In this document: positions 51,676 to 60,098 of the stretch, in pieces
How the letters are laid out: each line of letters opens with the position of its first letter
Position numbering within the stretch: the first letter of the stretch is position 1
Source of the DNA: Planctomycetaceae bacterium
GTDB taxonomy: Bacteria; Planctomycetota; SZUA-567
Assembly: GCA_021203245.1 (NCBI GenBank)
Contig: JAJQBO010000215.1
Location: forward strand, 1-60,841
Reading direction: 5' to 3'
DNA: 60,841 bases
Notes under the pieces: generated by a model
Database searches by the model: none
The model's input: only the letters and a program-made list of their open reading frames with translations
Told to the model about the DNA's origin: nothing
Position numbers and translations under genes: made by a program

Positions 51676-53497
51676 TTACGACTGGTGATACGGAAGCTGG
51701 CGCTGGGCCGCGGGCGGACGCAGCCTCGCCGGCGCGGCGGAACCGTTGCCGGCTTCCCGGCGGTTCAGGAGCGCGCCAAGGGCGTCGATGGTACCGCGCA
51801 GGTCCTCCACCCGCCCGGTGATGCTGTCGCTGATCTCGGTCATCGACGCCGCCTCGTCCGCCGCCTGGCGGGCGTATTTGTCCACCTGCGCCATGGCCTG
51901 GTTGACCTGCTCGATGCCGTGGGTCTGTTCCAGGGTCGTTTCGCCCATGCGCCCGGTCATGTCGCGGATCTGCTCGAGGGTGGACATGATGTCCTGGTAC
52001 TTGCCGTCCAATTCAACCATGATGGCGGTGCCGCGGTCAACCCTGTTGGACGTTTCGCCAATCATCGCCGCCGTCTCCTGTACCGACGCGGCCGACCGCT
52101 GCGCCAGGTTCCTCACCTCGTCCGCGACGACGGCGAAGCCCTTCCCCGCCTCGCCCGCGCGGGCCGCCTCGACGGCGGCGTTCAGGGCCAGGAGGTTGGT
52201 CTGGAAGGCGATGTCCTCGATGGTCTTGAGGATCTTGCCGATTTCGCCGGACGAGTGGTTGATGTCGTTCATCGCGCCGGTCATGTCCTTGATGGCCTCG
52301 AGCCCGGCCTGGACGTCGGCCTCGCTCTTGTTCATGAGTTCGGAGACGGAGCCGGCGTTTTTGGCGTTATGGGCGATGGAGGAGGACATTTCGGAGATGC
52401 TCGCCGACGCGCCGTCCACCACCGCCGTCTGTTCCTTGGCGCTGGAGTCGAGGGTGACGCTGGCGCGGGAGATTTCGTCGGCGAAGGACGACATCCGGTC
52501 CGCCTCGTCGACGAGGCCGTTGGTGATGTCTTCGAGGGGCCGGGTGATGCTGCGGGCGAAGACGACCCCCAGCACGCTCCCGAGGAGGATCAGGGCCAGG
52601 GACATGCCGACGGTGGTCCAGATGGTGGCCCTGAGGCTGGACTCGAATTCGCCCGTCCCGATTTCGCAGGCGAGGTACCAGTCGATGCCCGGCACGCGCG
52701 ACACGGCGACGATGCGCTCGCTGCCGTTTTGCCGGTACGAGAAGGTGGACCGCGCCGCGCCGGCGAGGCGCGACCAGTTGTCGCGGTAGGCGGGCTTGAG
52801 CTCGGGGAGCGGTTTGCCGACGAGGGCGTTGTCCGGCGCGAAGCGGATAACCCCGTCCGCGTCGAACATGAACACCAGCCCGTCGTCGCCCGGCCTCATT
52901 TCGTCCATCCGCTTCGCCAGGGCCTCGAGGCTGAGGCCGGTGGAGATAAGGCCGGCGAATGTGCCGCCGATGTCGATGCGGAAGTTCGTGTAGGCGGTGG
53001 TGCCCCAGACCGGATCGTCGACGTAGATGTTGGTGAAGCGGGGGGGCGTTGGAGTCGCGGAAGGCGGGGAACCACGACCAGGCGTCGGAGGCGAGGTCGT
53101 CCATGACGATGGTGTTGTGGCCGTCGCCGCTGGCGGCGTAGTAGTTGAGGCTTGCGGCGGAGGCGAAGTTGACGGTGAGGATGCCGTAGTTTTCCCGCAT
53201 CGAGTCGAGCATTTGGAAGACGGTGTCGACGCTGTCCGCCGGTTCGCCCGCCGTTATCCAGTCGCGGAAGAACGGGTTGTTGACGAGGAGCATGACGCCG
53301 CGCGCCGGCTCCTGGATGGTGGCGTCCACCTCGGCCAGCACCTTGTCGGAGATGAGCGGGAGCTGGACGCGCTGCAACTGCTGCCGCATGTCGCGCTGAT
53401 AGAAGTAGCGGTTCAGGAGAATTATCGCCGTGGCGGTAATGACGAGCAGGACGATGATGAGGAGCACGATCTTTTTGACAATACCCATGCGGCGCAT
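51676..53497 (-). pseudogene. Methyl-accepting chemotaxis protein, frameshifted at a seven-C tract
   Basis: The first frame (from the ATG at 53497, after GGAAGG) encodes a membrane anchor (VKKIVLLIIVLLVITATAIILLNR) and a Cache-like sensor domain up to AFRDSNAPP. At the C7 tract (53046-53040) it goes out of frame. With six C it would read RDSNAPRFTNIYVDDPVWGT and continue into the second frame. That frame has DEMRPGDDGLVFMFDADGVI, a second membrane helix, HAMP and the signalling tip FQTNLLALNAAVEAARAGEAG. It ends at 51676. The full receptor would be about 607 residues. Slippage (phase variation) or a sequencing indel would both produce this. No che genes are nearby. Confidence 0.85.
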
Positions 53498-53647
53498 GTG
53501 ATTCCTTCCCTTGGCAGTGCGCAACCCGTTTAGGCGCGTCCGTGCGGTGCGCGATACCCGCCCGGGGCAAGTGCCCCGCCTCGGGGCATTGCGCTGTATC
53601 GAGCAAACTTCACGTCGCGTGCAACACGGATTGGAGGCTACAACTCC

Positions 53648-53968
53648 CTATTTCTTCTCGATCAATTCTATGATGGCGCAGTCCTTGATGATAAAAGCCA
53701 TGCGCGATCCGTCGTCGTTCGTCACCGGCCCGAAGATGACTTCGTCCGCGTCCTTCAGGTACGGTTCCGCGTCGTCCACCTCGTAGGCGACGTGGGGGTT
53801 CTTGTGCATGATTTCGGGGAACGGCCCGCCTTCCTCGAACTTCAGGTATTCGATTTTATAGTCATAGTCGTCCGGGTTGGACATCCACAGCTTGAGCGGC
53901 TCGGCATAGGTCATGCCGGGCTTTTTGTTGGTGACGGGCAATCCTATGTGCAGGTATTTCGCGCTCAT
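53648..53968 (-). CDS. Small VOC (glyoxalase-fold) family protein
   Basis: 106 residues. The pattern YLHIGLPVTNKKPG, then NPHVAYEVDDAEPYLKDADEVIFGPV and AFIIKDCAIIELIE, fits a single VOC half-barrel unit with His and Glu ligands at typical places. VOC proteins include lyases, isomerases and dioxygenases acting on small oxo-compounds. It is the last gene of the dhaL-dhaK operon, 24 bp after dhaK, so it likely handles a triose or tetrose or its by-product (inference). Confidence 0.65.
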   Translation of the reverse strand: MSAKYLHIGLPVTNKKPGMTYAEPLKLWMSNPDDYDYKIEYLKFEEGGPFPEIMHKNPHVAYEVDDAEPYLKDADEVIFGPVTNDDGSRMAFIIKDCAIIELIEKK

Positions 53969-53992
53969 CGTCTTTCTCCTCGTGCGGCAGCG

Positions 53993-54991
53993 TCACTTCG
54001 TCAGGTACGGCGTGCGGCAGGGCGCGTTCCACAGGCGCAGCAGTTCGTAGTCCATCCGCGCCATAAACATCTGGAAGCCGGCCTGTTCCTGCACGGTCAG
54101 GAGTTCGCCGATGTAGTTGGCGACGACTTCGACCTTCCGCTCGGCCAAAATCTCCAGGCACTTCCGGTAGATGATGAACAACTCCATAAGCGTCGTCGCG
54201 CCCGCGCCGTTGAGGATGAGCAGTATCTTCTCGCCCGGCTTGATGGACAGGTCCTTCAGCAGGGCGTCGACCATGATTGCCGCCGTCTCGTCGGCGGATT
54301 TCATCGGCATCCTGCCGCCGCCGCCTTCGCCGTGCTGGCCCATGCCGACTTCCATTTCGTCGTCGGAGAGATCCGCCAGCGCCTGGCCGGTGGCGGGATG
54401 GGTCGCGCCCCGCACCGCGACGGCGAGGGTGGCCATGTTGTCGACAAAGCGCTGGGCGATGGCCGCGACTTCCTCGAGGCTTTTTCCTTCGGCTGCGGCC
54501 GCGCCGGCGATTTTATAGGTGGGGATGCAGCCGACCAGGCCGCGGCGGTCGTCGGCGTTTTCCCGCGGCGCGTTGGCGATGTCCTCCTGGGTGACGATTT
54601 TCCGCACGTCGAGCTTCAGTTTTTCGACCTCCTTCATGGTGCGGTTGCCGGTCAGCATGTCGCCGGCGTGGTTGAGGACGACGTAGAGGACGCCTTTTCC
54701 CTTGTCGGCCAGCTTGATGGCGTCGACGCAGGCCTGCGGGCCGGGGGCGGCGAAGACGTCGCCGACGACGGAGACGTCGACCATGCCTTCGCCGACAAAG
54801 CCGCTGATGGCCGGCTCGTGGCCGGAGCCGCCCTGGGTGACGATGGTGACGCGGTGGGCGTCGGCGAGGGCGTTGTTGACGACCATGTAGCCTGGTTTGA
54901 GGGACACGAGATCCGAGTTGGCGGCGACGAAACCTTCCAGCAATTCCTTCGTCAGGTTCTCCTGGGCATTGATGAATTTCTTCATTTTCAT
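53993..54991 (-). CDS. dhaK: Dihydroxyacetone-kinase subunit DhaK-like protein
   Basis: 332 residues. The DhaK fold landmarks are KKFINAQENLTKELLEGFV, TQGGSGHEPAISGFVGEGM, VLNHAGDMLT and MGQHGEGGGGR. His220 matches the His that covalently binds the substrate carbonyl in DhaK. DhaK works with the ADP-binding DhaL, encoded just upstream. No PTS-type DhaM is present, so the phosphoryl source may be ATP or a DhaM encoded elsewhere. Related two-subunit kinases act on erythrulose and other ketoses, so dihydroxyacetone is not certain. Confidence 0.9.
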   Translation of the reverse strand: MKMKKFINAQENLTKELLEGFVAANSDLVSLKPGYMVVNNALADAHRVTIVTQGGSGHEPAISGFVGEGMVDVSVVGDVFAAPGPQACVDAIKLADKGKGVLYVVLNHAGDMLTGNRTMKEVEKLKLDVRKIVTQEDIANAPRENADDRRGLVGCIPTYKIAGAAAAEGKSLEEVAAIAQRFVDNMATLAVAVRGATHPATGQALADLSDDEMEVGMGQHGEGGGGRMPMKSADETAAIMVDALLKDLSIKPGEKILLILNGAGATTLMELFIIYRKCLEILAERKVEVVANYIGELLTVQEQAGFQMFMARMDYELLRLWNAPCRTPYLTK

Positions 54992-55010
54992 GGGGAGCTC
55001 CTTTCGCCTT

Positions 55011-55637
55011 TTAGGCTGGTAGACCCTCGCGTAAACCCCGAAACATCATTGCCGCGCTGAGCGCGCCCACGTCGGGCGTGCCCAGGGTGGCGTCGCCATA
55101 GCTGCGGGCGCGGCCGAATTTGGCCGGGAAGCCGGCGGTCGCGGCGGCGCCACCGTCGGCCGCGGCCGCCGCCGACGCGAGAACCGCTTCGACCGACTCC
55201 CCCGCCGTCGACTCCGCCGCCTGGACGGCCGGAATGATGGCGTCCATCATGGTCTTGTCGCCGATTTTCGCCTTGGTGATGGTGCGCAGGTTGTTCAGGG
55301 CCGACGCCAGCATGGCGGTGAGGGCCGGCGCGTCGATGGCGGCGACGCCGGGCGGAACGGCCTCGGCCAGGCCTTCCAGGAAGGTGCCGTAGAGGGGGGC
55401 GGCGCTGCCGCCGGGCACGGCCATGACCGCCTCTGCCAGCCGGGTCATGAACCCGGCGATGTCGTCGTCCCATTCGGCGGCGCACCTGTCCAGGACGTCG
55501 GCGATTTTTCCAATCGTGACGCCGTGGTCGCCGTCGCCGAAGCGAGAGTCGATATCGGTCAGGTCGTCCATATGGTCCCGCCAGAGGGCGGCGGTCCGGG
55601 CCAGCATGCCGGTGAGGACGGTTTTATCGATATGCAT
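55011..55637 (-). CDS. dhaL: Dihydroxyacetone-kinase subunit DhaL-like protein
   Basis: 208 residues from the ATG reading MHIDKTVLTGML. The Mg-nucleotide site is DIDSRFGDGDHGVTIGK (three conserved Asp). AVPGGSAAPLYGTFL and IGDKTMMDAIIPAV follow the DhaL pattern, with an Ala-rich stretch and SYGDATLGTPDVGA near the end. DhaL carries ADP/ATP for phosphoryl transfer to the DhaK-bound ketose. It is the first gene of the operon, divergent from glycerate kinase and behind a good promoter. Confidence 0.92.
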   Translation of the reverse strand: MHIDKTVLTGMLARTAALWRDHMDDLTDIDSRFGDGDHGVTIGKIADVLDRCAAEWDDDIAGFMTRLAEAVMAVPGGSAAPLYGTFLEGLAEAVPPGVAAIDAPALTAMLASALNNLRTITKAKIGDKTMMDAIIPAVQAAESTAGESVEAVLASAAAAADGGAAATAGFPAKFGRARSYGDATLGTPDVGALSAAMMFRGLREGLPA

Positions 55638-55698
55638 GGATCCCCCGATGCGACAATGGAGACGGTAGGTGCCAAGGTCCGGGAAGAGATCTCCCCTG

Positions 55699-55727
55699 AT
55701 CATGCGGCAGACGATGGCGTGTGTCAA
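55699..55727 (-). promoter_or_regulatory. Promoter of the dhaL-dhaK-VOC operon
   Basis: Minus-strand TTGACA (perfect -35), 17-bp spacer, CATGAT (-10). Confidence 0.6.
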
Positions 55728-55807
55728 TGGGATTTACAGGCCGCCGGGTCGGGCGTCTTCCCGCTGGACAATATACCGGCGCGCGAAAGCGAGAGCCGTT
55801 CGCGGGG

Positions 55808-55836
55808 TTGCAGAGACGCGGCCAAGGTGGTACGCT
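55808..55836 (+). promoter_or_regulatory. Candidate promoter of the glycerate kinase gene
   Basis: TTGCAG, 17-bp spacer, TACGCT, about 38 bp before the start codon. Confidence 0.4.
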
Positions 55837-55874
55837 TTTGTTCTTCTACCTCGACAGCCGTCCGGAGGAACCTC

Positions 55875-57035
55875 ATGAAAGTCGTCGTCGCACCCAATGC
55901 GTTCAAGGACAGCCTGAGCGCAGATGCCGCCGCCCAGGCCATCACCAGGGGAGTCCTCCGCGTCGTCCCCGACGCCGTCACCGTCCACGTGCCGATTGCC
56001 GACGGCGGCGACGGCCTGTTCGACGTGTTTAAATCGGTGTTCGGTGGCGAGACGATCACGAAGGAGGTGACGGGACCACTCGGTAAACCCGTCGCGGCCG
56101 ACATCCTCTATATCCCCGACACCAGAACCGCCGTCGTCGAGATGGCGAGGGCGAGCGGCCTGGCGCTCCTCAAACAGGAGGAACGGAACGCCCGCACCAC
56201 CACCAGCCGAGGCACCGGCGAACTGGTCCTGGAGGCGATTCGCCACGGCGCGACCAAGATCCTTGTCGGCATCGGCGGCAGCGCCACCAACGACGGCGGC
56301 ATGGGCTTTGCCTCGGCGCTGGGGGTCAGGTTTCTCGACGCGGACGGCAAGGACATCCGCCCCATCGGCGAGGACCTCGGCAAGGTGGCGACGGTGGATG
56401 TGTCTGGCCTGACGTTCGACCCGGCCGGGATGAGCTTCGAGGCGGTCTGCGACGTCGACAACCCGTTGACGGGCGAACGCGGCGCAGCGGCCGTGTTTGG
56501 CCCGCAGAAGGGCGCGACCCCGGAGGATGTGGCGTTTCTCGACGCCGGCCTCGCCAATCTGGCGAAGCGGACGCGCGAATGCCTCGGCACGGATCTCGAA
56601 GCCATGCCCGGAGCGGGCGCGGCCGGCGGCCTCGGCTATGGTTTGGCCGCGTTTGTCGGCGCGGCCCTCCGTCCCGGCGTCGACGTGGTGTTGGATATGG
56701 TGGGCATCGACGACGAACTCGAGGGCGCGGATCTGTCGATCACCGCCGAAGGCCGCATCGATTTCCAGACCGCGTTCGGCAAAGGCCCGGCCGGCGTCGG
56801 CGCGCGGTCGAAACGGAAGGGCGTTCCCTGCATCGCCCTCGCGGGCGGACTGCTCGGGGACATTTCCACCCTGCACGACATCGGCATCGACGCCTGTTTT
56901 TCCCTCTGCAATGCGCCGATGACCCTGGACGACGCGATGAAAAACGGTGCAGCGCTCCTCGAAGCCGCGACCGAACAGGCGCTGCGCGCGTTTCTCGCCG
57001 GCAGGAAGACCGCGTGCAGACATCCACAAGCGTAA
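55875..57035 (+). CDS. Glycerate 2-kinase (GlxK/GarK family)
   Basis: 386 residues from an ATG after GGAGGAA. The opening MKVVVAPNAFKDSLSADAAAQ, then PIADGGDGLFDV, VGIGGSATNDGGMGFASALG, DVDNPLTGERGAAAVFGPQKGA and GAGAAGGLGYGLAAF are family signatures. It phosphorylates D-glycerate, feeding it to glycolysis. Divergent linkage to the DhaL-DhaK-VOC operon suggests a shared C3/C4 sugar or sugar-acid pathway. The last residues (KTACRHPQA) run up to a family A repeat. Confidence 0.94.
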   Translation: MKVVVAPNAFKDSLSADAAAQAITRGVLRVVPDAVTVHVPIADGGDGLFDVFKSVFGGETITKEVTGPLGKPVAADILYIPDTRTAVVEMARASGLALLKQEERNARTTTSRGTGELVLEAIRHGATKILVGIGGSATNDGGMGFASALGVRFLDADGKDIRPIGEDLGKVATVDVSGLTFDPAGMSFEAVCDVDNPLTGERGAAAVFGPQKGATPEDVAFLDAGLANLAKRTRECLGTDLEAMPGAGAAGGLGYGLAAFVGAALRPGVDVVLDMVGIDDELEGADLSITAEGRIDFQTAFGKGPAGVGARSKRKGVPCIALAGGLLGDISTLHDIGIDACFSLCNAPMTLDDAMKNGAALLEAATEQALRAFLAGRKTACRHPQA

Positions 57036-57050
57036 TGATTCACCAAAAAC

Positions 57051-57186
57051 AGGCTCCCTCGCCCCCGGAGGGGGAGAGGGCTGGGGTGAGGGGTCTTCCA
57101 CCACGTTTTTCGCTGTGCCACAGTAAAAAACATGGGCATATGGTGGTCATCCTCACCCCGGCCCTCTCCTCGAGGGAGAGGGAGAA
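57051..57186. repeat. Family A repeat, copies 6 and 7 in opposite orientation
   Basis: Copy 6 (57051-57135) has the GGCTCCCTCGCCCCCGGAGG head and the GTGCCACAGTAAAAAACATG tail. Copy 7 (57150-57186) is inverted (CCTCACCCCGGCCCTCTCCT). Together they form a paired, BIME-like unit between the convergent glycerate kinase and asd genes. Confidence 0.7.
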
Positions 57187-57208
57187 ACGGCAGTGCGGCG
57201 CTCCCTGC

Positions 57209-57243
57209 GAAACAAACAAACCCCGCCACTCACGCGGCGGGGT
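57209..57243 (-). terminator. Intrinsic terminator of asd
   Basis: Minus strand: ACCCCGCC/GGCGGGGT with an 8-nt loop, then TTGTTTGTTT, 33 bp after the asd stop. Confidence 0.8.
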
Positions 57244-57275
57244 CTTTACAGTACTTACCAATCAACCCATCCGTT

Positions 57276-58274
57276 CTACAACAACTCCGCAATCTGCACC
57301 GCGTTCAACGCCGCGCCCTTGAGAATCTGGTCGCCGGCGACAAACAGCATCAAGCCGCGCCCGGGGTTGCTGATATCTTCGCGAATCCGCCCGACAAAAA
57401 CATTATCCTGCCCGGCCGCGTCGGCTGGCTGGGGCGAGCGGTTCGCGGCGCGGTCGTCCAGGACGGTGACGCCCGGCGCTTTTTCAAGGATCGCCCGCGC
57501 CTCTTCCGGCGACATCGGGTTTGTGAACTCGAGGGTGATGGCTTCCGAATGCGCCCGCAGCACCGGCACGCGGACGCAGGTGGCGGCGACCATCATTTCG
57601 GGCGCGCCGAAGATCTTGCGCGTTTCGTTGGTCATCTTCACTTCCTCGCCGTTATAGCCGTTGTCGACCAGGGACGAGTTGTGGGAAAACAGGTTCATGA
57701 ACAGCGGGTACGGAAACACCTTCGGTTCGAACGGACGCCCTTCGGCCCAGGCGCGGGCGTTGGCTTCCAGTTCTTCCATGGCCGGGCGGCCAGCGCCCGA
57801 CGCGGCCTGATAGGTGGCCGCGATGATGCGCTTGACCGGGTTGACCTGGTGCAGCGGCCAGACAGGCACGTTCATGATGATGGTGGAGCAGTTCGGGTTG
57901 GCGATAATGCCCTTGGGGCGGCTCTTCGCCGCTTCCGGGTTGATCTCCGGCACCACCAGCGGGCACTCGGGGTCCATCCGGTAGGCGCTCGAGTTGTCCA
58001 CCACCACCGCGCCCGCCTTCACGGCCGCCGGGCTGAACTCCATCGACTGATCCGCCTCGACCGCCATGAGGGCGATATCGACGCCCTCGAAGGATTTGGT
58101 CGTGGCTTCTTCGATAGTCAGCGTTTTGCCTTTGAAGGTGATAGTTTTCCCGGCGGAACGCGAGGACGCCAGGGCTTTAATGGAGCCCACGGGAAAATTG
58201 CGCTTTTCCAGACAATTGAGCATTTCCTGACCGACGACGCCGGTCACGCCGACCACAGCGACATTCTTTGCCAC
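57276..58274 (-). CDS. asd: Aspartate-semialdehyde dehydrogenase
   Basis: 332 residues from a GTG after AGAGGG. The enzyme reduces aspartyl phosphate to the semialdehyde for Lys/diaminopimelate, Thr and Met. The NADP-binding start is VAVVGVTGVVGQEML. The catalytic Cys129 lies in ANPNCSTI and the active-site His in HSEAITLEF. ATYQAASGAGRPAMEEL is typical of the family. Product diaminopimelate is also needed for peptidoglycan. The gene stands alone, with a terminator downstream and a divergent small gene upstream. Confidence 0.96.
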   Translation of the reverse strand: MAKNVAVVGVTGVVGQEMLNCLEKRNFPVGSIKALASSRSAGKTITFKGKTLTIEEATTKSFEGVDIALMAVEADQSMEFSPAAVKAGAVVVDNSSAYRMDPECPLVVPEINPEAAKSRPKGIIANPNCSTIIMNVPVWPLHQVNPVKRIIAATYQAASGAGRPAMEELEANARAWAEGRPFEPKVFPYPLFMNLFSHNSSLVDNGYNGEEVKMTNETRKIFGAPEMMVAATCVRVPVLRAHSEAITLEFTNPMSPEEARAILEKAPGVTVLDDRAANRSPQPADAAGQDNVFVGRIREDISNPGRGLMLFVAGDQILKGAALNAVQIAELL

Positions 58275-58432
58275 GATACAAACCCTCTCTATAGGGGTGC
58301 ACAATGCACCTACAAATATGCGCGCCACAACGGCGCGCTCGTACCTCGGTATCCACCCATAATAAAGCCACGGGTGGCGGACTGCCACTACTTTTTCCGG
58401 TCCGGGCGTTTTTTCCGTTTCCGGTGGAGCCG

Positions 58433-59017
58433 ATGCTGTCCGGCTCCGATAAATACAATATGTTCGCCACCCTGTTCACCTCCCGTGCGCGCCGCCGCCT
58501 CCTGCACAGCCAGGTGGCGGACATGTTGTTGCGCCGGCTCGAGCGGGAACGCACCCTGGTTCTGGACAAGCGCCTCGTGGGCGAATTGGGCGTCGGCCGC
58601 CGCACGCTTCTGCGTATCGCCTACGACCTCGCCCTCAAGGAGCGGCTGCACGTGATGGCGGCAAACGGCGGGGAAGTCACCTTTGTGGCCAATGCCGAGT
58701 TCCGCCGCTTTATGCTGGGCCGCAGCGGCATGACGGAGGAAGCCCTCGACATCCTCGAGGCGGACGAAGCCGCGGCGCTACTGGACGAAACGCAGTTTGT
58801 CGAGGCGATCATCGCCGAACCGGCGTCCGCGCCGGCGCCCGAGCCTGCCATGGCGCGGGTCGTGCCGGACGACGATCTCGGTTGGTTCAGCCTCGAGGTC
58901 GCCCCGCCCAGGCCCAACCGGGGAAAACTGCCGCCGGGTCGGCAATCGTTGCCGGACCGGGCGCGGGATCCGTGGTCGGCGATGGAGGGCGCGGGGCTTG
59001 ATGAGCGGATTTTTTGA
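58433..59017 (+). CDS. Uncharacterised protein with a winged-helix-like N terminus
   Basis: 194 residues from an ATG after GGTGGAG. Residues about 20-65 (HSQVADMLLRRLERERTLVLDKRLVGELGVGRRTLLRIAYDLALKERLHVM) resemble the GntR-type DNA-binding fold, with the recognition-like segment LGVGRRTLLRIAYDL. The remainder is acidic then Pro/Arg-rich with no recognisable ligand domain. It could be a small regulator, possibly acting on divergent asd. This is an inference from position and a weak motif. No family was assigned. Confidence 0.5.
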   Translation: MLSGSDKYNMFATLFTSRARRRLLHSQVADMLLRRLERERTLVLDKRLVGELGVGRRTLLRIAYDLALKERLHVMAANGGEVTFVANAEFRRFMLGRSGMTEEALDILEADEAAALLDETQFVEAIIAEPASAPAPEPAMARVVPDDDLGWFSLEVAPPRPNRGKLPPGRQSLPDRARDPWSAMEGAGLDERIF

Positions 59018-59176
59018 AAAATTTCCAAAAATGGCTGAATTCGCCCGCAACAACTACCGATAACATAAGTATGAGAATGACAAACCGTTTGCGGCAATGA
59101 AAACGGAACGATATCACCAACTTTTCCTCCTCCCACGCCCCTGCCCCGGAACTGTGTCCTCGGCGGGGGATTTTAT

Positions 59177-59193
59177 TTGGCAACGCCATTGCT
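59177..59193 (+). promoter_or_regulatory. Sigma-54 promoter
   Basis: TTGGCAACGCCATTGCT has GG at -24 and GC at -12 with exactly ten bases between. It matches the consensus TTGGCAC-N-TTGCT at all core positions except one (A for C after GGCA). It lies 53 bp upstream of the next gene and is the best sigma-54 site found by eye in this window. Confidence 0.7.
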
Positions 59194-59246
59194 TTTCTCA
59201 CCGTTGTGTCGATTTCGAAAACCAACGACCGTGAGAGGAGCGTTCG

Positions 59247-59930
59247 ATGCTTTCCACCCTTGCCAACACCTACGGCGCGCAATCCCTGTACAGCGCCTAC
59301 GCCAGCCAGTCCACCACCAGTATAAAAGCGTCCGGCAGCTATCTGGACATCACCGGCGGTCTCGGCGGCAGCCGCTACTCGAGCGGCGTCGATTCGGTCG
59401 ACGTGTCCTCCATGGCCCGGGAGATGCTGGACCGGATCAACAACCTGGACGTCTTTTCCTGCATCTTCCCCGACAACAACCCGGCCAAGGGGACCAAGAG
59501 CCTCGGCCAGGTCGCCGGCGACTTCATGTCCTACTTCACCTCATTCGCCGGGATGATGGGCGGCATCGTCGGGGACGCCGGCACGGTGACGATGGGCCTG
59601 GACGGCAAGGGCGGCATGACGATTCAGGGGGACGACGCGGCGGTCACCCGCGCGTCTTCGGCGGTCAATTCGACCATGACGGCGCGGTTTGCCGTGATGG
59701 CGGCGCGGGCGGCCTTGATGGACGCGGGCCAGACGGTGGACGGGTTTTCCGACGATTACGCGTCCGACCCCTATGCGGCAATCAAGAACAACATCGGCGC
59801 GCTGGAGGACCGGTTGCTCGGCTTCCGCACCCAGGTGGGCGGCGGCACGGCGCAGTACGGTTTTATGCGGGACGCCGAAATCGAATATTCGGCAACGACC
59901 GCCAGCTACGGTGCGGCGGCGGTGAAGTAA
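59247..59930 (+). CDS. Protein of unknown function under a sigma-54 promoter
   Basis: 227 residues, ATG after GAGAGGAG. No signal peptide or membrane segment is clear. The N terminus is rich in Ser/Ala/Tyr/Thr (MLSTLANTYGAQSLYSAYAS, SYLDITGGLGGSRYSSGVDS), followed by SSMAREMLDRINNLDV and a Met/Gly-rich FMSYFTSFAGMMGGIVGDAG. The middle reads MGLDGKGGMTIQGDDAAV, and the C terminus has helices (FAVMAARAALMDAGQ). The composition resembles flagellar or secreted structural and chaperone-type proteins, but no family was recognised. Confidence 0.6.
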   Translation: MLSTLANTYGAQSLYSAYASQSTTSIKASGSYLDITGGLGGSRYSSGVDSVDVSSMAREMLDRINNLDVFSCIFPDNNPAKGTKSLGQVAGDFMSYFTSFAGMMGGIVGDAGTVTMGLDGKGGMTIQGDDAAVTRASSAVNSTMTARFAVMAARAALMDAGQTVDGFSDDYASDPYAAIKNNIGALEDRLLGFRTQVGGGTAQYGFMRDAEIEYSATTASYGAAAVK

Positions 59931-60098
59931 CGTTTTTGCGGGTAGTGAGCGTTTTTCCGGCCGGGCGATTTTTATGGGAAAAGAATCGGACAATTTCGGT
60001 CGATAAAGAGTAAAGGACTTTTGCGTGGATCATGGAAGCGGCGGTAGGCCGCTATTAGCGAAGCGAAGGAAGCTTCGGATCCGGAAAGGATGTGGACG

